From NCBI GenBank assembly GCA_964580965.1, contig CAZOLZ010000004.1, forward strand, positions 1-64,000: a stretch of DNA of 64,000 nucleotides, read 5' to 3'. A model generated the notes under the pieces. That model saw nothing but the letters and a program-made list of their open reading frames with translations. It was not told the origin of the DNA and made no database searches. Shown in pieces: positions 46,231 through 56,948 of this stretch. Numbering within the stretch: position 1 is the stretch's first letter; every line of letters begins with the position of its first letter. The translations under genes were made by a program, and so were the position numbers. Source of the DNA: CAIUKX01 sp964580965. Its GTDB lineage: Bacteria > Bacteroidota > Bacteroidia > Flavobacteriales_D > Crocinitomicaceae.

Positions 46231-46238
46231 TATCTTTG
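46231..46238 (+). promoter_or_regulatory. Promoter -7 box TATCTTTG
   Basis: Full TAnnTTTG match 26 bases before the maeB ATG and at the head of the maeB-ruvA-sprA operon. No TTG at the usual upstream distance. The remainder of the 261-base gap from recQ shows no other feature. Confidence 0.55.
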
Positions 46239-46264
46239 TTAGTTGGAATAAAAACATATAAATT

Positions 46265-48529
46265 ATGTCAAAAAATCGTCGTCAAGAAGCATTAGACTAT
46301 CATTCTTCAGGTAAACCAGGTAAAATAGAGGTTGTTCCTACAAAGCCTTATGCATCACAAAGAGATTTGTCATTAGCTTATTCTCCGGGTGTTGCAGAAC
46401 CTTGTTTGAAAATTGCAGATAAAAAATCTGATGTTTACAAATATACTTCTAAAGGAAATTTAGTTGCTGTAATATCTAACGGAACAGCTGTACTAGGTTT
46501 GGGAGATATTGGTCCAGAAGCATCAAAACCGGTTATGGAAGGAAAAGGCCTTCTCTTCAAGATATTTGCAGATATCGATGTTTTTGATATTGAGATTGAC
46601 GCTTCAGATCCTGAAAAATTTATTCAAACTGTTAAAGCAATATCTCCAACTTTTGGTGCAATTAATCTTGAAGATATTAAAGCACCTGAAGCTTTTGAAA
46701 TTGAAAAAAGATTAAAAGACGAGTTAAATATACCTCTTATGCATGATGATCAGCACGGAACTGCAATTATTTCAGCTGCTGCTTTATTAAACGCATTGGA
46801 ATTAGCCAATAAAGAAATTGATAAAGTAAAAATTGTGGTTTCTGGAGCAGGAGCAGCTGCAATTTCGTGTGTTAAATTGTATATTTCATTAGGTGTTGAT
46901 ATTAATAATATTTTCCTTTTTGATTCTAAAGGATTAATAAACAAAAAAAGAACTGATCTTGATGATCAAAAACAGCTATTTGCAAATCATTCTGAAGATG
47001 CAACTTTATCTGAAGCAATGGAGAATGCTGATGTATTCTTAGGATTATCGAAGGGAAATATTGTTTCTAAAGATATGATCACTTCAATGTCAAAGGATCC
47101 AATTGTATTTGCTTTAGCTAATCCAGAACCTGAAATTTCATACAAAGACGCCATGTCTGTTCGAAAAGATATTATAATGGCTACTGGCAGATCAGATCAT
47201 CCTAACCAAGTCAACAATGTATTAGGCTTTCCCTACATATTTAGAGGAGCTTTGGATGTAAGAGCAACGGTTATTAATGAAGAAATGAAATTAGCAGCTG
47301 TTAAGGCACTAGCATCTCTTGCGAAAGAAACAATTCCTGAAGAAGTTATAGAAGCTTATGGTGAAAAAAATATACTTTTTGGAAGAGAACAAATAATACC
47401 TAAGCCATTAGATCCTCGTTTAATTTATTACGTTGCTCCTGCTGTAGCAAAAGCTGCAATGGAATCAGGTGTGGCACAAAATCCAATTGAAAATTGGGAT
47501 GCCTATGAAATGGAACTTAAAAAACGTTTAGGTATTGACAATAAATTAATCCGAGACTTAACCACTAAAGCTCAAAACAATCCTAAAAGAGTTGTTTTTG
47601 CTGAAGCGGATAACATAAAAATATTAAAGGCAGCTCAAACGTCTCTTGAAGAAGGGGTTTCTTTTCCAATTTTGCTCGGAAAGAAAAATGTCATCAAATC
47701 TTTAATCGAAGAATATTCTTTAGAATTTTCGGAAGTTGAGATTATTGATCCTAAATCTGATGATGAAGAAGAGCGAAGAATAAAGTACGGAAAAGCATTC
47801 TTTGAAAAAAGAAAGCGTAAAGGTTTTACAGAGTTTGAAGCCATTCAAATAATGCGAGAACGAAATCATTTCGGTGCGATGATGGTAGAATCTGGAGATG
47901 CTGACGCAATGATTTCAGGATCAACAAGAAATTACCGTGATGTTGTAAAGCCTGTAATTCAAACTGTTGGTTTACAGAAAGACGTCAATACAATTGGTGG
48001 AATGTATATTCTTGTTACTAAAAGAGGTCCTTTATTTTTGGCTGATACTACAATTAATATGAACCCAACTGCTGAACAGATTGCAGAATTAACAAATAAT
48101 GTTGCTAAAATGGTTCGTAAATTCAAAGTAACACCTAGAATAGCATTATTAAGTTATTCAAACTTTGGTTCAGCACCAGGAGAGGATCCAAAAAAAATGG
48201 CTAAAGCTATTGAAATTCTCCACAAAAATCATCCAAATCTATTAGTTGATGGTGAAGTTCAGGCCAACTTTGCTTTGAATAATGATTTAATGATGGATAA
48301 ATTCTCTTTTTCCCAACTAGCAAACAAACAAGTAAACGTTCTTATTTTCCCTAATCTATCTTCTGGTAATATTGCTTATAAATTACTTCAAGAAATGACC
48401 GAAGGTGATGCGGTAGGACCAATACTAGTCGGATTGAAAAAATCTATTCATGTTTTACAACTAGGATCCTCAGTGAGAGAAATCATTAATATGGTTAAGG
48501 TTGCAGTTGTTGATGCACAAAACAAATAA
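46265..48529 (+). CDS. maeB: NADP-dependent malic enzyme (MaeB, fused phosphotransacetylase-like domain)
   Basis: 754 residues, the usual size for MaeB. It decarboxylates malate to pyruvate, giving NADPH. The malic enzyme part (about 1-420) has YSPGVAEPC near the N-terminus, the metal-site INLEDIKAPEAFEIE and HDDQHGTAI, and the NADP loop VSGAGAAAISC. The C-terminal part (about 430-754) is a phosphate acetyltransferase-like domain, normally regulatory rather than catalytic in this family. It heads the operon; ruvA starts 3 bases after its stop. Confidence 0.96.
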   Translation: MSKNRRQEALDYHSSGKPGKIEVVPTKPYASQRDLSLAYSPGVAEPCLKIADKKSDVYKYTSKGNLVAVISNGTAVLGLGDIGPEASKPVMEGKGLLFKIFADIDVFDIEIDASDPEKFIQTVKAISPTFGAINLEDIKAPEAFEIEKRLKDELNIPLMHDDQHGTAIISAAALLNALELANKEIDKVKIVVSGAGAAAISCVKLYISLGVDINNIFLFDSKGLINKKRTDLDDQKQLFANHSEDATLSEAMENADVFLGLSKGNIVSKDMITSMSKDPIVFALANPEPEISYKDAMSVRKDIIMATGRSDHPNQVNNVLGFPYIFRGALDVRATVINEEMKLAAVKALASLAKETIPEEVIEAYGEKNILFGREQIIPKPLDPRLIYYVAPAVAKAAMESGVAQNPIENWDAYEMELKKRLGIDNKLIRDLTTKAQNNPKRVVFAEADNIKILKAAQTSLEEGVSFPILLGKKNVIKSLIEEYSLEFSEVEIIDPKSDDEEERRIKYGKAFFEKRKRKGFTEFEAIQIMRERNHFGAMMVESGDADAMISGSTRNYRDVVKPVIQTVGLQKDVNTIGGMYILVTKRGPLFLADTTINMNPTAEQIAELTNNVAKMVRKFKVTPRIALLSYSNFGSAPGEDPKKMAKAIEILHKNHPNLLVDGEVQANFALNNDLMMDKFSFSQLANKQVNVLIFPNLSSGNIAYKLLQEMTEGDAVGPILVGLKKSIHVLQLGSSVREIINMVKVAVVDAQNK

Positions 48530-48532
48530 ATT

Positions 48533-49108
48533 ATGATTACTCATTTAAGAGGTAAATTAGTTGAAAAACACCCTACTGAAATTATTGTGGAGTGTAATGG
48601 TATTGGCTATGAGGTTAAAATCTCACTCAATACTTTTTCTTCGCTTTCTGATGATGAAGCAGTTTTTATACATACTCAATTTATCGTTCGAGAAGATGCA
48701 CAAATACTTTATGGTTTTAACTCAAAAGAAGAAAGACAAATCTTCAATCAATTAATATCTGTATCAGGTATAGGTCCAAATACTGCTATGATTATGCTTT
48801 CTTCATTAACCCCAGAAGAGGTCATTTCGGCAATACAAAGTGAAGATGTAAAAACGATTCAAAGTGTCAAAGGAATTGGTCTAAAAACAGCACAAAGAGT
48901 AATTGTTGATTTGAAAGATAAAATGAGTAAAATTGAAATTGCGAGTGAAAATATTTTCAACAATAACAATACAAATCGATTTGATGCGTTTACAGCATTG
49001 AGTTCTTTAGGTTTTGATAAAAAAGCAATTGATAAAGCTTTAGACAAAATAACTACAGGAACTGAAAGTGTAGAGGAATTAATAAAAGGAGCTCTAAAAA
49101 TTTTGTGA
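48533..49108 (+). CDS. ruvA: Holliday junction helicase subunit RuvA
   Basis: 191 residues with three domains: the OB fold (about 1-63, MITHLRGKLVEKHPTEIIVE), the helix-hairpin-helix pair (NQLISVSGIGPNTAMIMLSS and IQSVKGIGLKTAQRVIVDL) and the C-terminal domain (about 145-191, FTALSSLGFDKKAIDKAL) that contacts RuvB. It clamps four-way junctions for branch migration. It is translationally linked on both sides, 3 bases after maeB and overlapping the sprA start by 4 bases (GTGA). No ruvB or ruvC is nearby. Confidence 0.96.
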   Translation: MITHLRGKLVEKHPTEIIVECNGIGYEVKISLNTFSSLSDDEAVFIHTQFIVREDAQILYGFNSKEERQIFNQLISVSGIGPNTAMIMLSSLTPEEVISAIQSEDVKTIQSVKGIGLKTAQRVIVDLKDKMSKIEIASENIFNNNNTNRFDAFTALSSLGFDKKAIDKALDKITTGTESVEELIKGALKIL

Positions 49109-52100
49109 GTTTGTTGTTGAAGGGGAAATATAAATTTCTTTTTAGTCTTTTTTTGACCTATTTTTCAATGGGGGTAATGAATATGCTATTGGGTCAAGAT
49201 ACCCTTAGATATCCTATTCAATCTCCAAATGACCCAACACAATCTAGAAAGCAAAGTTTTGATTTAGGAGACCCTTCTTCAGTCAATAAAACAATTGTTT
49301 ACGATCCTAAGACAGGAACTTATGTTTTTAAGGAAACAATTGGCGACAGTGAATTAAACTATCGTAATTCTTCTCTTATGACCCTAGAAGAATACCTTGA
49401 TTACGAAGCATCAAAAGCAAGAGAGGTCAACTGGAAAGAACACATCGATGAACAAACAGAAGAGAATAGAACATTGGAATTTCCTATAAAAGTTGGAAGT
49501 AAATTGTTCGAAAACTTCTTCGGGTCAGATGAAATTACTATACGCCCGGCCGGTTCAGTTCAACTTCAGTTTGGGGTTAACTCATCCCGATACGATAATC
49601 CGATAGTACCTGTCAATCAGAGAAAAATTACAAGATTTGATTTTCAACAACAAATCCAGTTGGATCTTGTTGGACAAATTGGTACAAAATTAAAAATAGG
49701 AACCAGTTACAACACACAAGCAACTTTTGATTTTAATAATATCTCAAAACTTGAATTTACAGGCAAAGAAGATCAAATAATGCAAAAAATTGCTCTTGGA
49801 AATGTCTCTATGCCCTTACCGACAAGTTTAATTCAAGGTTCGCAAACATTATTTGGAGCATATACCCAACTCAAATTTGGAAGAGCAACTGTTGATTTAA
49901 TTGCAGCTTCCTCAAAAGGTAAAAGACAAGAAATTAATGTTGCAGGTAAGGCTCAAGTGAAAGAGTTTGAATTTAGTGCAGATAATTACGAAGCAAATCG
50001 CCATTATTATTTAAACTTTTTCCACAGAGATCATTATGATGAAGCAATGAAAACGTTACCAATTGTCAATTCAGGAGTAAACATAACTCGAATTGAAGTA
50101 TGGTTAACAAATAAAACAAATAACATTGAAAATACTCGAAATATTATTGCTTTTTCTGATTTAGGAGAAAGTAATGCATCGAATTGTCAGGGTGATCCAG
50201 GTAATTATAATGCTAATGAAGTTCCATCAAATGATGCAAATGCATTATATGAATGGGTTTCAGATCCTTCAAATCCAGACATTCGAGGTTTTTCAAATGC
50301 TGTAAATGCTCTCTCTGCACAAACGACCTCTCCCGGTCCTTTTCAACAAGGTATACATTATGAAAAAGTTCAAAACGCAAGAAAACTAACTGAATCTGAA
50401 TTTACTTATAATGCATTACTTGGTTATATTTCATTAAATCTACCATTAAATAATGATGAAGTTTTAGGTGTTGCGTATGAGTATACCTACAGAGGAGAAA
50501 CATACAAAGTTGGTGAATTATCAACTGATGGAGTTGCTGGTCAAGATGCTCTTATTGTTAAATTATTAAAATCCACAATAACTGATCCAAAAAATAAAAT
50601 TTGGGATTTAATGATGAAAAATGTGTACTCAATTGGAGCTTACCAAGTGAGTCAACAAGGATTTAGGATGGATTTATTATACAATAATCCAGCAACATCA
50701 TTACCAATCCCTTTCTTTCCATACACTGGCGTTGATGACAAACTTCTTGTAAACCTTCTTGAAATGGATAAAATCAATCAAAATAACCAACCATTTTCTG
50801 ATGGTGTTTTTGATTTTGCTCCGATAACTTATGAAGGAAATAAAGCTACAAATGGAGGGACGATCAACGCACGAAATGGTCGCGTTTATTTTTCAACTGT
50901 AGAGCCATTTGGACAAACCTTATCTGAAAAACTAAAAGCTGTAAACGTTCCTGATGTCATTATTAATCAAGTTGCTTTTACTGAATTATATGACTCTACA
51001 CAAACTGCTGCTCAGCAAATACCATCAAAAAACAGATATAGTTTCAAGGGTGAATATCAATCATCTGTTTCATCAGATATTCCATTAAATGCTTTAAATG
51101 TTCCTGAAGGTGCAGTGAGCGTTACTGCAGGAGGAATTAAACTTGTTGAAGGTGTTGATTATACAGTAGACTATAACTTAGGAAGAGTTAAAATTTTAAA
51201 TTCTGGAATATTAGAATCAAACACTCCAATAAAAGTTTCTGTAGAAAGTAATTCTGTATTTGGCTTTCAATCTAAATCACTTGTTGGCGGGAGGTATAAT
51301 TATAGATTCAGTGAGAACTTAAATGTTGGAGCTACTTGGATGAGAATGATGGAAAGGCCTGTTACTCAAAAAGTAGATATTGGAAGTGAGCCATATAAAA
51401 ATAATATTATTGGAACTGACATTGCTTTCAAGACAGAATTACCATTTCTTACTAAGTTTATTGATAAATTACCCGTTCTATCTACAACTGAAAAGTCAAC
51501 ATTATCTTTCACAGGTGAGTTCGCTCATATTATTCCAGGATCTCCTAAAGCGGTAAGTAAAAGTGGAATATCATATGTTGATGATTTCGAAGGTGCTCAA
51601 AGTACAATTGATCTAAAGTCTTCTATCGCATGGAAATTAGCTAGTATTCCTCAAGGTCAGAATGATATATTCCCTGAAGCTGTATCAAAAGAATTGTCAA
51701 GTAATTTTAAACGTTCAAAACTTGCTTGGTATACCATTGATCAATTATTCTACTCAAATAATTCACTCACTCCAAAACATATCAAAGAAGATCCAAGTAT
51801 GTTAGCTGATAGTAGAATGAGAATAGTACAAACAACAGAAATTTTCCCTAATACCCAGTTAGCATATGGTACACCTACTCCTCTTCAAACAATGGATTTA
51901 GCATATTATCCAGCTGAAAGAGGGATGTACAATTACGACACAACAAATACTGTTGACGCTAACGGAAATTGGATTGATCCAGAAAATAGATGGGCTGGAA
52001 TTATGCGCCCTTTAAGTACAAATAACTTTGAGCAAAGTAATATCCAATACATTCAATTTTGGATTTTAGATCCATTTAACCAAGATACTGAAAATTTAAA

Positions 52101-55100
52101 CCCAAACACCACGCATTCAGGAGGAGATTTATATTTTAATTTAGGTAATATTTCAGAAGATATTTTACCAGATTCCTATAAAAGTTATGAAAATGGATTA
52201 CCTGCAAACAATACAACAAATACAAGTGATTTAGATACAACAAATTGGGCAAGAGTTTCAACTTTACAGCCTGTTGTAAATGCTTTTGACACAGATAACG
52301 AAGCAGTCCTAAATCAGGATGTTGGTTTAGACGGTTGGATAGACAGTGATGAATCAAAAGCATTTCAAAAATATGTCAATTGGGTTCAGAATAACCCTAC
52401 AATTTTACCTGAAGTAAAAACTCGTATGATTACCGACCCTTCAAATGATGATTATACTTTTTACAGAAACGATCAATATGATACAGAAAGTGCTGATATA
52501 CTGAAACGTTACAAAAAATACAATGGAATGGAAGGAAACTCTCCTACTCCTGATATGTCAAAAACAATTAATCAAGAAGGATATCCAACTGCTGCAAGTA
52601 ACACCCCTGATAATGAAGATTTAAACCTTGATAACAACTTATCTGAATCAGAGAGTTATTTTCAATATAGAATAAGTTTGAGGCCTAACGATATGGTGGT
52701 AGGTAAGAACTACATCACAAGTGTTCAGCAAGTTACCGTCGGAACTGGTTCAGCTCAAAAAACAGAAAATTGGTATCAATTTAAAGTTCCAATAGTTGAA
52801 CATGAAAAAAAGGTGAATGGTATTCAAGATTTCAGGTCTATTCGTTTTATGCGAATGTTTTTGAAGAATTTTGATGAAGAAATTGTAGTTAGATTTGCAA
52901 GATTGGAATTATTAAGAGGTGAATGGAGAGTATATGCTGAAGACTTAACTCACCCTGGCGAAAGTATTACCCCTGAACCTAATTCAACAAACTTCAACAT
53001 TGGGATTGTTAATGTCGAGGAAAATGATCAAAGAGAACCTATCAACTATGTCATCCCACCTGGTATTATTCGAGAAAGTGACCCTTCGCAAGCAGTTCAA
53101 AGACAACTAAATGAGCAATCCTTAGTTTTAAATGTTTGCAACCTTCAAGATGGAGATGCTAGAGCTACATACAAAAATGTAACATTTGATGTTCGAACTT
53201 ATAAAAAATTAAAAATGTTTGTACATCTTGAAGAATCAGACCCTTTGTTATATCCATATGCAAATGAGGAACTAACAATGTTTATGAGATTAGGTTCTGA
53301 TTTTACAGATAATTATTACGAATATGAATTCCCTTTGTATAAAACAGAGTATGGAGCGTCTTTAGCAGATGACATCTGGCCTTCTGAAAATGAAATGGAA
53401 ATTATTTTTGACGACTTATTGAATCTAAAAAACAATAGAAATCAAGCTATTCAGAATGGTAGTACATCCGTTGCTTTCTCAGTTGAATACAGTGAAATTG
53501 ACCCTAAAAATGCTAAGAGAGTTTTGAAGGTTAAAGGTAGTCCAAACTTACAAGGTCTAAAAACCGTTATGATTGGTGTAAGAAATCCAGCAAAAAATGA
53601 TATTAATCCATGGCCAAATGGTGGATTGGATAATGGGGAAGCTGAATGTGTGCAAATTTGGATTAACGAATTAAGGCTTACTGATTTTACAAGTGAAGGA
53701 GGTTCAGCTGCAATTGCTCAAGCTCAAATTAAAGCTGCTGATTTTGGAAACTTACAAGTATCTGGAAACTATAGTGGAATAAATTGGGGAAGTGTTGATA
53801 GTAGAGTACAAGAGCGGCAGCGTAATGAAAGGTTGGGACTTGATTTGAATACGAATATGCAATTAGGTCAATTTTTCGGAAGAAGAGCAAGAATTTCCTT
53901 ACCTTTTTTCTACAGCCATTCAATTAATGTAGTAAATCCAGAATATGACCCCTATAACCCTGATATTAAATTAAGTAGTTATGATTTAGCTACAAAAAGA
54001 GAACGAGCAAAATTAGGACAAGATTTAACAGAAAGAATATCTTACAATTTTACTAATGTTAGAAAAGAAGCTGCTCAAGGTGCTACACCTCATTTTTGGA
54101 AATTAAGTAATTGGTCAACGAGTTATTCATACTCTGAAAATTTAAGAAAAGACTTTAATACAAAATATGATCGGACGAAAACTTGGAATTCTGGCCTAAA
54201 TTATAATTATTCATTTAATACAAAACCATATGAACCTTTTAAAAAATCTAAGTTTCTAAAAAAATCTAAATGGTTCAAAATCATTAGAGAAAGTAATATT
54301 TACTTTACACCAAAAACAATTTCATTTAAAAATGAAGTGAATCGAACATATAATGAAAGACAAATTAGAAATAATTTAGCTCCTGATTATGAAATCACCC
54401 CTGTATACTTAAAACAATTTAATTGGAAACGACAGTACAATTTGGGTTATGACTTGACTAAAAACTTAAAATTCACATTTAATGCCGTTGCTCAAGCGAT
54501 ATTTGTTGAAGGACAGGGACAAGTAAATAAAAACTTGGATCCTAATGGATATCAAGAATTTAGAGATACTATTTTATCACAAGCGAGAACTGGAGGTAAA
54601 ATGATGGATTACACTCAAAACTATTCATTCAGTTACAATGTCCCATTCAATAAAATACCAGCATTAGATTGGATTAATGCGAATACAAAATATAGTGGTA
54701 CATATAATTGGCAGAGAGCACCTCTTAGTCAACCAGAATTCGGTCATACTATTCAAAACAGTAGAAATATTAATGTTACTACTCAGCTTAATTGCATTAC
54801 CTTGTACAATAAAGTTCCTTATTTGAAAAAAGTAAACAGTCAAGGTAAAAACTCAAGAAATAATGGAAGAAGATCAGCCGTACCAACCAAAAACACCCCT
54901 ACAAGAAAGGAAAATATACAAGAAAAACCTGAGTCTGAAATGACTAAAAAAGAGTTACGAGAGAAGAGAAAAAAAGAACGTAAAGAAAAAAGAGAAAAAA
55001 AGAAAAAAGAAAAAGCTGCAAAAGAAGTACAACCTCTTGGTGGTTTTTTAGCTAATATGTTAATGAGTATTCGCAATGTCTCAGGAACATACAGCTTAAC

Positions 55101-56472
55101 AGATGGAACACTTTTACCAGGATTTAATCAAGAGGCTAAAATTCTAGGAACTCCTAATGGCTTAATTTCTCCTCTCGCTGGATTTACGTTTGGTCAACAA
55201 GGTTACGACTTATTTGGTCGTTCTAATGGTTATGATATTGCTCAAATTGCAGCAGGTAAATCTACTGGTAACTCAGGAACGGACTCAAATTGGTTAATTA
55301 AAAATGAAGATTTAAACAAAGCTAGAACTATTAATCACACACAAAACATAAGTGGTAGGGCTAGTTTAGAGCCTTTTAAAGATTTCAAAATTGAAATGAG
55401 TTTAAATCGAAATTACTCAGTTAACTCAACAGATTTTTACAGATGGGTAGTTAATTCAGGAAGTATTGACATAAATGATGGTCAATATTTATCACAAAGT
55501 AGGGTTGAGACTTCAAATATTAGTTATTCAGCCATATCAATGAGCACAGCTTTTATAAAGTCTAATAAAAAGAATTTATACAGTTCTTCAACATTTGAAA
55601 ACCTCTTGACTAATAGAGCTGAAGTATCTAAACTACTTGGTCAGAATAATTCAAGCTCAACTGGTATAATTAATGGTTTTTATGATGGATACGACGGTTC
55701 TCAACAAGAAGTAGTTTTAGGTGCATTTTTATCTACTTATACAAATAAGCCAATAAATTCTAGAAATATTAACCCTATCAGAAATATACCTCTCCCAAAT
55801 TGGTCTGTGAATTACAATGGATTATCTAAAATGAAATTCATGAAAAAGTATGCTAGAAATTTAGTTATTCGACATTCATATAGTTCTTCAATTTCAGTCT
55901 CTGGAATGCAAACAAATTTAAATGCAAATCAGTCTAATAACGTAAGAGATATTAATAATAACTTTGAAGCACCTAACGTTATTCAAAATATTTCAATTGC
56001 AGAGAGATTCTCTCCATTAATTGGTTTTGATGCTACTTGGAATATTCAAAATCAAGGACTTATAACAAAATTTGAGATCAAAAAAGATAGAAATACGACA
56101 TTATCTTTAAATAACAATCAAGTAACAGAAATTTTAGGAACAGAATGGGTTATAGGGACAGGTTTTAAATTTGAAAAAGTTAAAATGCCAATCAATAAAA
56201 TTCCCGCAAGTCCTGTAAATATCAGAATAGACTTTACCTTCAGAGATAACTTGACTGTAGTAAGAAAAATTGTTGAAAATTCTAATCAAGCAACTGCAGG
56301 TCAAAGAGTCGTTTCAATTAAATCTTCAGCAGATTACAATATGAGTCAAAACTTAGTACTTCAATTTTATTATGATCAAGTTATAACAACACCAAAAATA
56401 GCTACATCTTATCCAACAGGAAATTTAAATTGTGGACTAAGATTAAGATTTAACTTAGCAGGGGTTCAATAA
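49105..56472 (+). CDS. sprA: Type IX secretion translocon / gliding motility protein SprA
   Basis: 2455 residues, the largest gene in the window and right for SprA, the giant outer-membrane barrel through which T9SS substrates pass. A signal peptide (about residues 1-30) follows a GTG start that overlaps the ruvA stop. Typical sections are EFPIKVGSKLFENFFGSDEI near residue 130, VSVTAGGIKLVEGVDYTVDY near 675, SYVDDFEGAQSTIDLKSSIAWKL near 830, and long runs of alternating barrel strands to the end. Around 1946-1975 a periplasmic-turn insert is almost entirely Lys, Arg and Glu. The maeB-ruvA-sprA order is common in this phylum. Confidence 0.96.
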   Translation: MSLLLKGKYKFLFSLFLTYFSMGVMNMLLGQDTLRYPIQSPNDPTQSRKQSFDLGDPSSVNKTIVYDPKTGTYVFKETIGDSELNYRNSSLMTLEEYLDYEASKAREVNWKEHIDEQTEENRTLEFPIKVGSKLFENFFGSDEITIRPAGSVQLQFGVNSSRYDNPIVPVNQRKITRFDFQQQIQLDLVGQIGTKLKIGTSYNTQATFDFNNISKLEFTGKEDQIMQKIALGNVSMPLPTSLIQGSQTLFGAYTQLKFGRATVDLIAASSKGKRQEINVAGKAQVKEFEFSADNYEANRHYYLNFFHRDHYDEAMKTLPIVNSGVNITRIEVWLTNKTNNIENTRNIIAFSDLGESNASNCQGDPGNYNANEVPSNDANALYEWVSDPSNPDIRGFSNAVNALSAQTTSPGPFQQGIHYEKVQNARKLTESEFTYNALLGYISLNLPLNNDEVLGVAYEYTYRGETYKVGELSTDGVAGQDALIVKLLKSTITDPKNKIWDLMMKNVYSIGAYQVSQQGFRMDLLYNNPATSLPIPFFPYTGVDDKLLVNLLEMDKINQNNQPFSDGVFDFAPITYEGNKATNGGTINARNGRVYFSTVEPFGQTLSEKLKAVNVPDVIINQVAFTELYDSTQTAAQQIPSKNRYSFKGEYQSSVSSDIPLNALNVPEGAVSVTAGGIKLVEGVDYTVDYNLGRVKILNSGILESNTPIKVSVESNSVFGFQSKSLVGGRYNYRFSENLNVGATWMRMMERPVTQKVDIGSEPYKNNIIGTDIAFKTELPFLTKFIDKLPVLSTTEKSTLSFTGEFAHIIPGSPKAVSKSGISYVDDFEGAQSTIDLKSSIAWKLASIPQGQNDIFPEAVSKELSSNFKRSKLAWYTIDQLFYSNNSLTPKHIKEDPSMLADSRMRIVQTTEIFPNTQLAYGTPTPLQTMDLAYYPAERGMYNYDTTNTVDANGNWIDPENRWAGIMRPLSTNNFEQSNIQYIQFWILDPFNQDTENLNPNTTHSGGDLYFNLGNISEDILPDSYKSYENGLPANNTTNTSDLDTTNWARVSTLQPVVNAFDTDNEAVLNQDVGLDGWIDSDESKAFQKYVNWVQNNPTILPEVKTRMITDPSNDDYTFYRNDQYDTESADILKRYKKYNGMEGNSPTPDMSKTINQEGYPTAASNTPDNEDLNLDNNLSESESYFQYRISLRPNDMVVGKNYITSVQQVTVGTGSAQKTENWYQFKVPIVEHEKKVNGIQDFRSIRFMRMFLKNFDEEIVVRFARLELLRGEWRVYAEDLTHPGESITPEPNSTNFNIGIVNVEENDQREPINYVIPPGIIRESDPSQAVQRQLNEQSLVLNVCNLQDGDARATYKNVTFDVRTYKKLKMFVHLEESDPLLYPYANEELTMFMRLGSDFTDNYYEYEFPLYKTEYGASLADDIWPSENEMEIIFDDLLNLKNNRNQAIQNGSTSVAFSVEYSEIDPKNAKRVLKVKGSPNLQGLKTVMIGVRNPAKNDINPWPNGGLDNGEAECVQIWINELRLTDFTSEGGSAAIAQAQIKAADFGNLQVSGNYSGINWGSVDSRVQERQRNERLGLDLNTNMQLGQFFGRRARISLPFFYSHSINVVNPEYDPYNPDIKLSSYDLATKRERAKLGQDLTERISYNFTNVRKEAAQGATPHFWKLSNWSTSYSYSENLRKDFNTKYDRTKTWNSGLNYNYSFNTKPYEPFKKSKFLKKSKWFKIIRESNIYFTPKTISFKNEVNRTYNERQIRNNLAPDYEITPVYLKQFNWKRQYNLGYDLTKNLKFTFNAVAQAIFVEGQGQVNKNLDPNGYQEFRDTILSQARTGGKMMDYTQNYSFSYNVPFNKIPALDWINANTKYSGTYNWQRAPLSQPEFGHTIQNSRNINVTTQLNCITLYNKVPYLKKVNSQGKNSRNNGRRSAVPTKNTPTRKENIQEKPESEMTKKELREKRKKERKEKREKKKKEKAAKEVQPLGGFLANMLMSIRNVSGTYSLTDGTLLPGFNQEAKILGTPNGLISPLAGFTFGQQGYDLFGRSNGYDIAQIAAGKSTGNSGTDSNWLIKNEDLNKARTINHTQNISGRASLEPFKDFKIEMSLNRNYSVNSTDFYRWVVNSGSIDINDGQYLSQSRVETSNISYSAISMSTAFIKSNKKNLYSSSTFENLLTNRAEVSKLLGQNNSSSTGIINGFYDGYDGSQQEVVLGAFLSTYTNKPINSRNINPIRNIPLPNWSVNYNGLSKMKFMKKYARNLVIRHSYSSSISVSGMQTNLNANQSNNVRDINNNFEAPNVIQNISIAERFSPLIGFDATWNIQNQGLITKFEIKKDRNTTLSLNNNQVTEILGTEWVIGTGFKFEKVKMPINKIPASPVNIRIDFTFRDNLTVVRKIVENSNQATAGQRVVSIKSSADYNMSQNLVLQFYYDQVITTPKIATSYPTGNLNCGLRLRFNLAGVQ

Positions 56473-56478
56473 AACATT

Positions 56479-56931
56479 ATGAAAGAAGAATTTAACATTA
56501 GAAAAGCAACTAAAGGTGATGAAAAAGAAATAATGATGTTAATTAAAGAATTAGCATTATTTGAGAAAGCGCCAAATGAAGTGGTAAATACCGCTGAACA
56601 ATTAAAAATAGATCTTTTTGAAGATCAAATTTGCGATGCTTTTGTAGCAGAGGTAGAGGATAAAGTCGTTGGTTTTGCATTATACTATACATCATATTCA
56701 ACGTGGAAAGGGAGGTGTTTATATCTTGAAGATTTCTATGTTCTTCCTGAATACCGAAAATTAGGTATTGGATCTAAACTGTTTGACTTAGTCGTAGATA
56801 TTGCTAAAAATCGAAATGTTAAACGTATGGAATGGCAAGTTTTAGACTGGAATGAAAATGCGATTAATTTTTATAAAAAGAAAAATGCTATATTAGATGA
56901 TGAATGGTTAAACGGAAGAATCTTCTTTTGA
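56479..56931 (+). CDS. GNAT family N-acetyltransferase (diamine acetyltransferase-like)
   Basis: 150 residues with the GNAT fold. The segment ELALFEKAPNEVVNTAEQL near the N-terminus and LYLEDFYVLPEYRKLGIGSK, which is the acetyl-CoA pyrophosphate loop, match the spermidine/spermine-type branch; WNENAINFYKKKNA is the usual final helix. It transfers acetyl from acetyl-CoA to a small amine or side chain; the substrate is unproven. It starts 6 bases after sprA, so it is in the same operon. Confidence 0.9.
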   Translation: MKEEFNIRKATKGDEKEIMMLIKELALFEKAPNEVVNTAEQLKIDLFEDQICDAFVAEVEDKVVGFALYYTSYSTWKGRCLYLEDFYVLPEYRKLGIGSKLFDLVVDIAKNRNVKRMEWQVLDWNENAINFYKKKNAILDDEWLNGRIFF

Positions 56932-56948
56932 TTCTGAAAATTTAAAAC

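Noticed and set aside
43630..50040. TTTTCCACA-like sequences resembling DnaA boxes
   Set aside because: Isolated single matches (near 43640 and 50020) inside coding regions, not clustered and not near dnaA.
54840..55076. Minus-strand open frame rich in Phe and Leu within sprA
   Set aside because: Antisense image of the Lys/Glu-rich segment of SprA; no promoter or start context.
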